Part shown: positions 1-7,764 of the stretch, one piece after another
How positions within the stretch are numbered: position 1 is the first letter of the stretch
How the letters are laid out: each line of letters opens with the position of its first letter
From: UMGS172 sp045592985
Lineage (GTDB): Bacteria; Bacillota; Clostridia; Oscillospirales; Acutalibacteraceae
Assembly (NCBI GenBank): GCA_045592985.1
Contig: JAZNVU010000044.1
Coordinates: 1 to 29,366 of the forward strand
DNA length: 29,366 nucleotides
Direction of reading: 5' to 3'
The notes under the pieces: model-generated
What the model was told of the DNA's origin: nothing
The model's database searches: none
The model's input: the letters and a program-made list of their open reading frames with translations, nothing else
Program-made: the position numbers and the translations under genes

Positions 1-183
1 AAGGTTTTACAGTATTTTATTTAAAATTCCCTTCCTTTGTTCTATGATTTAATGCTTTAGTTAAATTGAATAATTATATGTATTTAATATATGTGTTTAA
101 TTTTTAAAAAGTATTTAATAATAAAACTAATACTCTATCAATTTGTTTCTTTAAAATAATTTAGTATTTTTTAAAAAAAGTAC

Positions 184-212
184 TTGAAATTATATAATAA
201 ATAATGTATAAT
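184..212 (+). promoter_or_regulatory. Vegetative promoter of tRNA-Leu
   Basis: TTGAAA at 184-189 and a perfect TATAAT at 207-212 are separated by 17 bases. Transcription would begin near 219, just before the tRNA. Bases 1-183 upstream are very AT-rich and I see no gene in them. Confidence 0.85.
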
Positions 213-222
213 CTCAAAGTAC

Positions 223-309
223 GCCGGTGTGATGGAATTGGCAGACGTGCTGGACTCAAAATCCAGTGGTAGCGATACCGTACCGGTTCGACCCCGGTCA
301 CCGGCACCA
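223..309 (+). tRNA. tRNA-Leu, anticodon CAA, CCA end encoded
   Basis: The acceptor arm GCCGGTG (223-229) pairs fully with CACCGGC (299-305). The discriminator is A306, followed by an encoded CCA (307-309). The anticodon stem CTGGA/TCCAG encloses the loop CTCAAAA, which places CAA at 257-259, reading UUG leucine codons. A long variable arm, typical of class II tRNAs such as Leu, and a GGTTCGACCCC T-arm follow. It has its own promoter and terminator and is a single-gene transcript. Confidence 0.97.
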
Positions 310-310
310 A

Positions 311-345
311 AAAAATCCCTAATCTGATGATTAGGGATTTTTTAT
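311..345. terminator. Bidirectional intrinsic terminator
   Basis: The arms around AATCCCTAATC (314-324) and GATTAGGGATT (329-339) form a stem with loop TGAT. An A-run lies on the left and a T-run on the right, so the hairpin has a U-tract in both directions. It can end the tRNA transcript (plus) and the sipL-like transcript (minus), whose stop codon touches it. Confidence 0.9.
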
Positions 346-1874
346 TATATATTCGGTATTAATAATATTTTATTGCAGATTTCATCTATGCTTTCGATAT
401 TATTTACTTGACAGATTTTATTGGGGTCTGAGAGATATTTTTTAGCAATTTCCCAAACAGTTTCCCCTTCTGCAAAATATAATGTTATAGCGGTATCGTT
501 GTCTTTTAAAACAACTTGGTCACTGACAGCAATTTCCGATATTGCCTTTATTGTCTTATACTTAAAGATTTCACCACAAACATTAAGTTCAATTGAAATA
601 TCTATTCCGCCTTCTTGGTTGCGCGAATAATTAAATGCTGCTATTAAAACTTCATATTTGAATTTGCAATCACATTCTTTGTCATTATAAGAATAGTGAT
701 ATTCATAATCAACAGTTCGTTCATAAAAAACTGCTGCACCTGATTCGTCGCAACCAAGAATATTTATAACTACTACTCCTTTTATGTGAACATCTCCATT
801 GTCACACGAAACAAAGTTTACTCGCGTTTTACACCAAAGGTCATATATTTCCCCTATTGCTCCGTCAGAAAATTCAAGACTTTTGTTAAAACAATAATTT
901 TCACAGATTTTTTCGCTATCTACTAGACAATCAACAGGTATAAAAGAAATATTTGATTTACTGCAGTTGTTATAAGCATCAGTAAGGACGCATATTGCAT
1001 TTTTTCGTTCGGTTGTTACTTCAAGTGTAACTTTAGATTCGAAGGTTACAGATTTTACTTCACCGTCAAGCGATGTTTTTGGATGGAGTTCAAATGTGGA
1101 AATTGATGCGGTTGCATGACAAGTTGCATTTTCAAGTTCGTTGTCAATATCTATAATCTGTGAAAAATGGTGAATATGATTTACTAAGACAGGTCGTGAA
1201 CTTTGCACAGTACAATAGAGTATTGAAATGTTAAGCTGGCCTTTAACAACAATTTTATTTGTTATTATTTTACATTCATTTATCACTGCTGTTGCGTGGC
1301 TTCTTAATATTTTACTTATAGAGTTTTGATTAGTGCCAATACCTATCTCGTCTTCAAGAAATATACTTTTTGAAATAGGTAAAAACGTTTCATAATAATC
1401 GATATTTGAAGTTTTGGCAAAAATATTTTGTTCGTTTGTTTGTGTAATACATTGCAGTTTCGTTTGTGTAATAGTTGTTATACCTAATGTAATTGAACCA
1501 TGTATCTCAATTCTTCGTGGAGCTGTAGCCTTTGAGTTAAGATATTCTCCTCTTAAAACACATGTTAAAAAAGTGTCGTCTGATATCTGCTCAATATCAA
1601 CTGATTTTGTAAACGGATAAACATGTGAAAAACTGTTTATGGTATTTTCTTTATCGGCGTACAACAAGGTTAATGATACCTGACCGCCAATTTCTGCACT
1701 ATTTTCTCGTATCTGTTTGTTTATAACATTTACTTCAGTCAAGCATTTAAGAATCTTAGTTATTTCAGGATAATAATCAGGCAGAGTAAATTCGGTATCA
1801 ACGCTTTGCTCAACAGTAATCTCTTTGCTCTTTTCTGCTAAATTCAATAATTGTTTTTGTGTGCTTATCTCCAT
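345..1874 (-). CDS. sipL: SPOCS (DUF3794) and LysM protein, SipL-like spore coat morphogenesis factor
   Basis: This 509-residue protein carries repeated SPOCS/DUF3794-type segments (roughly residues 18-150, 170-300 and 320-430; the first contains EQSVDTEFTLPDYYPEI) and a C-terminal LysM domain (about 462-508). The same architecture occurs in clostridial SipL, the partner of the SpoIVA ATPase that anchors the coat on the forespore and functionally replaces SpoVID. AGGAGT at 1883-1888 lies 8 bases before the ATG. The gene follows spoVM but is separated from it by a terminator, so it probably has its own, perhaps sporulation-specific, promoter. I could not fix that promoter by eye. Clostridia have other SPOCS proteins, so the SipL assignment rests on the LysM tail and length. 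Confidence 0.8.
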   Translation of the reverse strand: MEISTQKQLLNLAEKSKEITVEQSVDTEFTLPDYYPEITKILKCLTEVNVINKQIRENSAEIGGQVSLTLLYADKENTINSFSHVYPFTKSVDIEQISDDTFLTCVLRGEYLNSKATAPRRIEIHGSITLGITTITQTKLQCITQTNEQNIFAKTSNIDYYETFLPISKSIFLEDEIGIGTNQNSISKILRSHATAVINECKIITNKIVVKGQLNISILYCTVQSSRPVLVNHIHHFSQIIDIDNELENATCHATASISTFELHPKTSLDGEVKSVTFESKVTLEVTTERKNAICVLTDAYNNCSKSNISFIPVDCLVDSEKICENYCFNKSLEFSDGAIGEIYDLWCKTRVNFVSCDNGDVHIKGVVVINILGCDESGAAVFYERTVDYEYHYSYNDKECDCKFKYEVLIAAFNYSRNQEGGIDISIELNVCGEIFKYKTIKAISEIAVSDQVVLKDNDTAITLYFAEGETVWEIAKKYLSDPNKICQVNNIESIDEICNKILLIPNI

Positions 1875-1933
1875 TACTTTCCACTCCTAAATTTCGTTAT
1901 GATAATATTTATTTATAAAAGTGAAAAAATAGA

Positions 1934-1963
1934 ACAAAAAAAGTCCGGCAACTACCGGACTTT
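1934..1963 (-). terminator. Intrinsic terminator after spoVM
   Basis: The stem AAAGTCCGG (1940-1948) / CCGGACTTT (1955-1963) has a 6-base loop. Read on the minus strand it is followed by a run of T. It begins 5 bases after the spoVM stop codon and marks the end of the long housekeeping/spore transcript. Confidence 0.88.
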
Positions 1964-1968
1964 TAAAT

Positions 1969-2061
1969 TTATGTATTGACCTCAGGTTCTTTACTTATCT
2001 TGAATATTGCTCTTAAAATACTGCTTAAAAATTTAGGGCTTTTGATAACTACGATTTTCAT
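1969..2061 (-). CDS. spoVM: SpoVM, amphipathic spore coat anchoring peptide
   Basis: A 30-codon gene beginning MKIVVIKSPKF and containing ILRAIF. I align it by memory to the 26-residue B. subtilis SpoVM: Met1, Lys2, Ile6, Lys7, Pro9, Lys10, Phe11, Leu12, Ile15, Arg17 and Ala18 are identical, including Pro9, which matters for curvature sensing. SpoVM is an amphipathic helix that lies on the forespore outer membrane and recruits SpoIVA. AGGTGA (2066-2071) is a good ribosome binding site. Its place after thiN matches B. subtilis. The C-terminal tail is about four residues longer than in B. subtilis. The SPOCS/LysM gene follows. Confidence 0.88.
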   Translation of the reverse strand: MKIVVIKSPKFLSSILRAIFKISKEPEVNT

Positions 2062-2077
2062 AAAATCACCTCATAAG

Positions 2078-2227
2078 TTATTTACAACAGAGCAAAGCGA
2101 GAAATATAAGAACGATACAAAGTAATACTACTATGAATCCTGAAGGACAAAAGAAAGCAACTATCATTCCAACTCCGAATGCAATAGCAAGGGTTGCTTT
2201 TCCGTTGTCTCTGTTTTTATTTCGCAA
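2078..2227 (-). CDS. Small hydrophobic membrane protein, TTG start (hypothetical)
   Basis: An open frame of 49 codons starts at TTG (2225-2227), 7 bases after a purine-rich site AAAGGCGGTG (2235-2244). The protein has a polar, basic N-terminus (RNKNRDNGK) followed by about 35 mostly hydrophobic residues, enough for one long or two short membrane segments, and ends in CCK. The in-frame codon TAA just upstream rules out a longer form, and the only internal ATG would leave 29 residues. It lies 16 bases upstream of spoVM on the same strand, so the two are probably co-transcribed. I do not recognise a family. Codon pattern and ribosome binding site favour a real gene. Confidence 0.55.
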   Translation of the reverse strand: MRNKNRDNGKATLAIAFGVGMIVAFFCPSGFIVVLLCIVLIFLALLCCK

Positions 2228-2287
2228 AAAAATGCACCGCCTTTACTTCTCTACGACATTATACGCAAAAAAGCAAAAGCTGTGCAT

Positions 2288-2920
2288 TTATAAATTTTTA
2301 TCTACAATCATAACAAGCAGGTTACCGTCAATAACGCTAATATTACACTTGTCTGAGCAAGAATTACTTACACCGAGCGGAAATTGAGGCGTTAAAGATG
2401 CATTATTTAATTCGTACTCAGCACCTGAAATTGATACGCCGTTAGCCAATCCACCAAAAGCAAAAACAGAAATATATCGTTCTTTTGAAAAGACAAATTG
2501 AAAAGATTCGTTTTTAAGAAGATAAATTTCAAAACCTTTTCCTCTTGCCACACAAGAGTTTTTATGTGATTGTTCTTTAATCCAAAGCATGGTTTGATAC
2601 ATAGCAAAATTATGGTCAGGCCTGGAACCGTATCCACCTAATATTAAAAAGGAACAAAAACCTCGTTTAATGCCACATTTAACAGCAAAAATTAAATCTG
2701 TATCATCTTTTTTTACAGGTAATTTAATTGTTTCAATATTTTCAGGTAGCGTTCCCAAATACGAATCAAAATCACCAATTATTAAATTAGGTACAATACC
2801 ATAATTAATACAATACTTATATCCTCCGTCAGCAGCAATTACAAAATCGGAACTTTCATTATAATCATAAAATAATGTTTTTTCACAATCACCGCCGCCG
2901 ATGATTATACATCTGTTCAC
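2288..2920 (-). CDS. thiN: Thiamine pyrophosphokinase
   Basis: A 210-residue protein, the usual length for the family. It transfers pyrophosphate from ATP to thiamine to make thiamine pyrophosphate. Family motifs are visible in order: AADGG (about residue 29), IGDFDS (48), KKDDTDLIFAV (69) and GGYGSRPDHN (95), which supply metal, ATP and thiamine contacts. The start codon overlaps the rsgA stop by 4 bases, implying translational coupling. In B. subtilis rpe lies between rsgA and thiN; here there is no room for it. Confidence 0.93.
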   Translation of the reverse strand: MNRCIIIGGGDCEKTLFYDYNESSDFVIAADGGYKYCINYGIVPNLIIGDFDSYLGTLPENIETIKLPVKKDDTDLIFAVKCGIKRGFCSFLILGGYGSRPDHNFAMYQTMLWIKEQSHKNSCVARGKGFEIYLLKNESFQFVFSKERYISVFAFGGLANGVSISGAEYELNNASLTPQFPLGVSNSCSDKCNISVIDGNLLVMIVDKNL

Positions 2921-3801
2921 TTTTTATTTATCTCCCATGATTTAATCTTTTTTAAATCGTTGTAAAGCAGACAATAATTTTCATGTCTTGATTTGGCGAT
3001 GAAGCCTTTGTTGACGAAATCAATTACCGAACAACCGGGTTCATTAGTGTGACTGCAGGTTGAAAATCGGCAATTACCAAAGTGTTCTTTAAACTCAGGA
3101 AAACACAGTTTTAGGTCGTTCTTATCATTTATAAGAAAATCAGTCAATTCGAGAGAAGAAAAACCTGGTGTGTCTGCCACATATCCGTCTTCATACTTAA
3201 AAAGTTCAACATGACGAGTTGTGTGCCTACCGCGACCTAACTTTTGACTGACATCGCCAACGTCTAATTGGAGGTTTGGAAACAACTGATTAAGAAGGCT
3301 TGACTTCCCTACCCCTGAATTGCCCGAAAAAGCCGATACAGAGCCTTTTAATTCATTTTTGATATCTTCTATACCCTCACCTGTTTTGGCCGAAGTAACG
3401 ATGGTTTTATAGCCAATTTTAGTGTACAGTTCAGGGATTTCGCCAAATGAGCCAAGATCTGACTTATTAAAAACAATTACAGGAGTCATATCAAGAAACT
3501 CGGCAATAGCCGTCATTCGGTCAATTAATAAGGTATTAACCTCGGGTATTTTAAGAGAAGAAACGATAAATAATTTATCAATATTAGCGGCGGGAGGTCT
3601 TATTAAAAAGTTTTTTCTTTCATGAATCTCCTCAACAACACCCTTATCGCCCTGAATTGAAAAATCAACAATATCACCAACAAGCGGAGTGATACTTTTT
3701 TTGCGAAAAACACCACGGGGTTTACATTCATATATCTTATTGCCGGCTTCCACATAAAGGAAGCCGGCAATAGACTTAACAATAATTCCGGTCATAAGCA
3801 T
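2917..3801 (-). CDS. rsgA: Ribosome small-subunit GTPase RsgA
   Basis: This is a circularly permuted GTPase that assists late maturation of the 30S subunit. An N-terminal OB-fold (about 1-65) is followed by G motifs in permuted order: NKSD (112-115), TSAK (136-139), the P-loop GNSGVGKSS (160-168) and DTPG (210-213). The C-terminal zinc site uses C244, C249, H251 and C257. The 294-residue length matches the family. The third residue is also Met (start at 3795) and may be the true start, since neither has a strong Shine-Dalgarno site. The gene starts about 11 bases after the prkC stop. Confidence 0.95.
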   Translation of the reverse strand: MLMTGIIVKSIAGFLYVEAGNKIYECKPRGVFRKKSITPLVGDIVDFSIQGDKGVVEEIHERKNFLIRPPAANIDKLFIVSSLKIPEVNTLLIDRMTAIAEFLDMTPVIVFNKSDLGSFGEIPELYTKIGYKTIVTSAKTGEGIEDIKNELKGSVSAFSGNSGVGKSSLLNQLFPNLQLDVGDVSQKLGRGRHTTRHVELFKYEDGYVADTPGFSSLELTDFLINDKNDLKLCFPEFKEHFGNCRFSTCSHTNEPGCSVIDFVNKGFIAKSRHENYCLLYNDLKKIKSWEINKK

Positions 3802-3812
3802 TATCGAGTATA

Positions 3813-5939
3813 TCAGGTAATATCGACATCCGGCTCAAGGTCAGGTTCGGGTTCGGTTGGAGTGATTTCAAGATATTTACTGTCAGTATTATCAGGTTTA
3901 AGTTCGTCATTCGGTGTAACACTCGATATTTCGCCTTTTTCCATGTCAATTACATAGGTTAAAGCGTTTCTTAGCGTTTCACCGTTTTTAAACTCGATAT
4001 TGATATATACAGTAAGTGTTTTGTTCTTTGAATCGATAATATCGACGAACGGAATTTCACCTTCACGGACATTAGCGTCAAACTCTTCGGTTGTGTGTTT
4101 AACTGTGCCATCAACTATAAGAACCAATTTCATGTCCTTATATTCATCTTTAAAAGTAAGGTCAAGGATATCTTCTTTAATATAAAGGTCATAATCATAT
4201 ATCATTACGCCGGTACTTACATATAAGTCAATTGTAGTACCGAGTTCAAGAGTAGTACCGGGAGTGTGTGACTGCTCAATAACGATACCTTTTGCCACAC
4301 TACTGCTCTTTTCGATAATATTTACCTTGAATCCGTGGCTTTCGACCATCTGAATGGCGGCTTCCTTAGTGAGATTTGTATATGTTTCAACAGTGCTGTA
4401 CTTTACATCTGGACCGGTACTTACATAAATATCAACCTCGTAATCCTGAGGAACGAGACCGCCTTCGGGAGGATTAGTCATTATAATACAGTCTTTAGTT
4501 ACGGTCTGGCTGGGCTGAGGAATCTCTTTGTACTTAAGACCGGCTCTTGTGAGTTGCATTTTAGCATCCTGTACATTGAGTCCAACGATTTTAGGAATGG
4601 AAACGGTCTCAGGTCCTTTACTTATAACAAGTTCAATTACCTCAGTCTTCTTAATAGGACGTCCTTCTTTGAAACTCTGTGAAATAATCTGACCTTTAGG
4701 AACTGTATCGCTGAAAACATACTGTGCGTTAAAAATGAATTCATCGTAATTCTCTAGAACTTCAGAATAAACCATACCTTTAAAATTGGGAACAATAATA
4801 CTATCGGTCTTTTTATTAAGATACTTATAACCGAAGAAGACGGCAACAGCAGCAACAAGTATGAAAGCGATAGCAACACCGGCAAGAATAGGAATAACCG
4901 GTGATTTCTCACGAACATATTCATCTTCTTCGTCTTCGTTATCAAAAACTTCAGCAGTAAATACATTTGAATTTTCCTGAGATACTTCATTTTCTTCAGG
5001 AATTGAAGAAACAGCACTAAATGGAACGCCATTAGTTGTAGCAGTATTTACCACGTCGACAAAACGAGTCGGCTCGTCATCAACAAAATAAGTATAGTCA
5101 AATACCATATCGGGACTTCTGCGGAATTCTTCAAGGTCGCGAAGCATTTCGGCTGCAGATTTATATCGTTTTGAAACATCTTTTTGCATTGCATGCATGG
5201 TAACCTGTTCCAAACCTACAGGAATGGAATCATTGATTTCTCTCGGTAAAACAGGGTCTTTCTGCAACTGCATAATTGCAACAGAAACAGCACTTTCAGC
5301 CTCAAACGGCAATTTACCTGTAAGCATTTCATAAAGCATAACACCAACCGAATAAATATCGGCTTTTTCGTCGGTTGCTTCACCTTTGGCCTGTTCGGGG
5401 CTAATATAATGAACAGAACCGATAGCTTTATCGGTCATGGTTTTATGTTCACTTCTTGCAAAACGAGCAATGCCAAAATCGGTAACTTTAATTGTTCCGT
5501 CAGCTAAAAGCATGATATTCTGAGGTTTCACATCGCGATGAACGATACCTTTATCATGTGCATGCTGAAGAGCACGCAAAACCTGAATAGTAAGGTAAAC
5601 AGCATCTTTCCAACGAAGACTTCCTTGCTTGGCAATATATTCTTTAAGCGTAATGCCGTCAACATGTTCCATAACTATATACTGAATAAGGTCACCGAAG
5701 CTAACATCGTACACTTTTACAATGTTGGGGTGATTAAGAACAGCGATAGCTTTAGATTCATTTTTAAAACGGATAATAAACTCTTCGTTTTTAATAAACT
5801 CTTCTTTTAATATTTTTACAGCAACAATGCGGTCTTCGATACAATCATAGGCTTTATAAACAACAGCCATGCCGCCAACACCGATGATTTCACGAATTTC
5901 GTATCTTCCATCAAGACGTTTTCCAACAAATTTATCCAT
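3813..5939 (-). CDS. prkC: PASTA-domain serine/threonine protein kinase PrkC
   Basis: A 708-residue membrane kinase that senses muropeptides and phosphorylates proteins controlling cell-wall growth and spore germination. The cytoplasmic kinase domain (about 13-275) has the glycine loop GVGGMAVVY (20-28), Lys42, HRDVKPQN (134-141), DFG (154-156), activation-loop Thr167/Thr169 and SPEQ (180-183). A linker leads to a membrane helix (347-370), then three PASTA repeats (about 380-442, 443-510 and 513-577). A further ~130-residue extracellular segment ends in a Pro/Glu/Asp-rich tail; it is not a PASTA repeat and may be an Ig-like beta domain. The gene lies 38 bases after prpC, the usual phosphatase partner. 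Confidence 0.96.
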   Translation of the reverse strand: MDKFVGKRLDGRYEIREIIGVGGMAVVYKAYDCIEDRIVAVKILKEEFIKNEEFIIRFKNESKAIAVLNHPNIVKVYDVSFGDLIQYIVMEHVDGITLKEYIAKQGSLRWKDAVYLTIQVLRALQHAHDKGIVHRDVKPQNIMLLADGTIKVTDFGIARFARSEHKTMTDKAIGSVHYISPEQAKGEATDEKADIYSVGVMLYEMLTGKLPFEAESAVSVAIMQLQKDPVLPREINDSIPVGLEQVTMHAMQKDVSKRYKSAAEMLRDLEEFRRSPDMVFDYTYFVDDEPTRFVDVVNTATTNGVPFSAVSSIPEENEVSQENSNVFTAEVFDNEDEEDEYVREKSPVIPILAGVAIAFILVAAVAVFFGYKYLNKKTDSIIVPNFKGMVYSEVLENYDEFIFNAQYVFSDTVPKGQIISQSFKEGRPIKKTEVIELVISKGPETVSIPKIVGLNVQDAKMQLTRAGLKYKEIPQPSQTVTKDCIIMTNPPEGGLVPQDYEVDIYVSTGPDVKYSTVETYTNLTKEAAIQMVESHGFKVNIIEKSSSVAKGIVIEQSHTPGTTLELGTTIDLYVSTGVMIYDYDLYIKEDILDLTFKDEYKDMKLVLIVDGTVKHTTEEFDANVREGEIPFVDIIDSKNKTLTVYINIEFKNGETLRNALTYVIDMEKGEISSVTPNDELKPDNTDSKYLEITPTEPEPDLEPDVDIT

Positions 5940-5977
5940 TGTTATACTTCCAATCTTTAGAATTTACCGTAAACGGT

Positions 5978-6709
5978 TTAGTTATTTTTAATAACAACTG
6001 CAGTTATATTATCACCGCCGCCGTTATTGTTAGCAATTTCAACAAGTTTAACTGTAGGGTCCTCAAGGCTTATATCAGAAAGGACTTGTAAAATGTCATT
6101 TGAATCAACATAGTTTGTAAGACCATCGGTGCAAATGAGGAGGGTATCATTTGCGCCAAAATCACAAACAGTAAATTCCGGTAATATGTTTTCTTCAACC
6201 CCCAAGGCTCTGGTAATAACATTTTTTCTAGGATGTACTCGGGCTTCTTCGGGGGATATTTTACCATTTTCAATCATTGACTGAACAATCGAATGGTCAC
6301 GTGTAATTTGATTTAAGGTGCCGTTGCTTAATATATATGCTCGACTGTCACCAGCATGTGCAATGTAAGTGGTGTTATTAATAACAATAACGGCAACAAC
6401 TGTTGTACCCATACCATGAAGTTCTTTACTTTCACGGGATTTATCAAAAACACGGACATTTGCAGCATAAATAGAACTTTCAAGCAAATTTCTTAGAGAA
6501 TTTTCGCTCATGTTCTCTCTATAACCGGCTTTCAGGGATGCGGAAAGATAATCAACGGCAAGCCGGCTTGCAATGTTTCCACCGTTAGCACCACCCATAC
6601 CGTCGCAAACTACGGCAAAAACGGCACCGTCATTAAAGGAACCGGTAACAAAAGCGTCCTGGTTGCTGCTTCTAACCTTTCCTTTATCGGTTTGACCGAA
6701 TATTTTCAA
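5978..6709 (-). CDS. prpC: PP2C-family serine/threonine phosphatase PrpC
   Basis: A manganese-dependent protein phosphatase that opposes PrkC. Motifs are RSSNQDAF near the N-terminus, VCDGMGG, HAGDSRAY, CTDGLTN and GGDNITAVV, which supply the metal-binding aspartates. I place the start at TTG (6707-6709), 6 bases after a very strong site GGGGAGGTG; this gives 243 residues beginning MKIFGQTDKG, the usual family N-terminus. A longer in-frame ATG start would overlap rlmN by about 40 bases and has no support. Confidence 0.93.
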   Translation of the reverse strand: MKIFGQTDKGKVRSSNQDAFVTGSFNDGAVFAVVCDGMGGANGGNIASRLAVDYLSASLKAGYRENMSENSLRNLLESSIYAANVRVFDKSRESKELHGMGTTVVAVIVINNTTYIAHAGDSRAYILSNGTLNQITRDHSIVQSMIENGKISPEEARVHPRKNVITRALGVEENILPEFTVCDFGANDTLLICTDGLTNYVDSNDILQVLSDISLEDPTVKLVEIANNNGGGDNITAVVIKNN

Positions 6710-6726
6710 TTTCCACACCTCCCCTA

Positions 6727-7764
6727 TTATGAGTTTTCTTCTATATGTTTTCCTCTTAACTGACCACACGAGGCATCAATATCTGAACCTAATGTTCTTC
6801 TTATTGTTGTATTGATACCTAAATCGCACATTCTTTTACAAAAGCGTTCAACTTTAGCGCGGTCGGGTTTTTTATATGTGTTTTCTTTAACGGGATTTGC
6901 CGGTATAAGATTTAAATGGCAAAGCATACCTTTAAGTAATTTTGACAACTGTAAGGCACATTCATCTGTATCATTTACACCGTCAATAACCGCATATTCA
7001 AATGATATGCGTCTACCTGTTGATTTAATATATTCTTTACACGCCTTAATGAGCAACTCAATATTATAACTATTATTAACGCGCATGATACCGCTTCTGA
7101 GTTCGTTATTTGGTGCGTGTAAAGAAATTGATAAAGTTATTGGGAATTTATATTCCATCAATTTATAAATTCCTGGAACTAACCCTGACGTAGAAACTGA
7201 AATATGACGAAGTCCTATATTAAGTCCTTTTTCATCCGAAACAAGATTTAAAAACCTCACAACGTTATCAAAATTATCAAGAGGTTCACCCATACCCATC
7301 AAAACAATATTTGAAATTCTAATGTTACGGTCGCGTTGTGCACTTGTAATCTGTGCCAGCATCTCAGATGCAGTAAGATTACGTTTAAGACCGTTAAGAC
7401 CGGATGCACAGAAACTACAACCCATTCGGCAACCGACCTGTGTGGAAATACACAAAGAATAACCATGATTGTATTTCATCAGAACTGATTCAATTAGTTC
7501 ACCGTCGTTCAGTTCGTATAAGTATTTTACAGTATCATCGACCCTTGATTCAAGTCTTTTTTTGATACCTGCGGTTACAATATAGTAACCTTCTGCAAGT
7601 TTTTGACGCAAAGACAACGGAATATTTGTCATTTCATCAAAACTTTCAACCCCTGACTGCAACCATGAATATATCTGAGCAGTTCTGAATTTGGGCAATC
7701 CGAGAGATTTAACAACTTCAGAGAGTTCATCGAAATATAAAGATTTGATATCTTGTTTTTCCAT
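6727..7764 (-). CDS. rlmN: Dual-specificity rRNA/tRNA adenine-C2 methyltransferase RlmN
   Basis: A radical SAM enzyme that methylates A2503 of 23S rRNA and A37 of some tRNAs. The iron-sulfur motif CRMGCSFC provides C112, C116 and C119. The second catalytic cysteine is in DASCGQLRG (C333). MGMGEPLDN and RHISVSTSG are conserved SAM-binding stretches. Its length of 345 is normal. The ATG directly abuts the rsmB stop, so the two are translationally coupled. Confidence 0.96.
   Translation of the reverse strand: MEKQDIKSLYFDELSEVVKSLGLPKFRTAQIYSWLQSGVESFDEMTNIPLSLRQKLAEGYYIVTAGIKKRLESRVDDTVKYLYELNDGELIESVLMKYNHGYSLCISTQVGCRMGCSFCASGLNGLKRNLTASEMLAQITSAQRDRNIRISNIVLMGMGEPLDNFDNVVRFLNLVSDEKGLNIGLRHISVSTSGLVPGIYKLMEYKFPITLSISLHAPNNELRSGIMRVNNSYNIELLIKACKEYIKSTGRRISFEYAVIDGVNDTDECALQLSKLLKGMLCHLNLIPANPVKENTYKKPDRAKVERFCKRMCDLGINTTIRRTLGSDIDASCGQLRGKHIEENS

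Noticed and set aside
1875..1935. Possible SigmaE promoter before the SipL-like gene (CATAACGA near 1900).
   Set aside because: The -35 element does not fit at an accepted spacing, and AT-rich DNA gives such matches by chance.
2264..2282. Small hairpin AGC-TTTT-GCT with T-run after thiN as a terminator.
   Set aside because: The stem is only 3-4 base pairs, too weak to call. A TATAAT-like sequence at 2258-2263 (minus) with a poor -35 is also too uncertain to list as a promoter for spoVM.
6710..6769. Longer PrpC start overlapping rlmN.
   Set aside because: The extra residues are basic, unlike family N-termini, and the strong GGGGAGGTG site points to the TTG at 6709.
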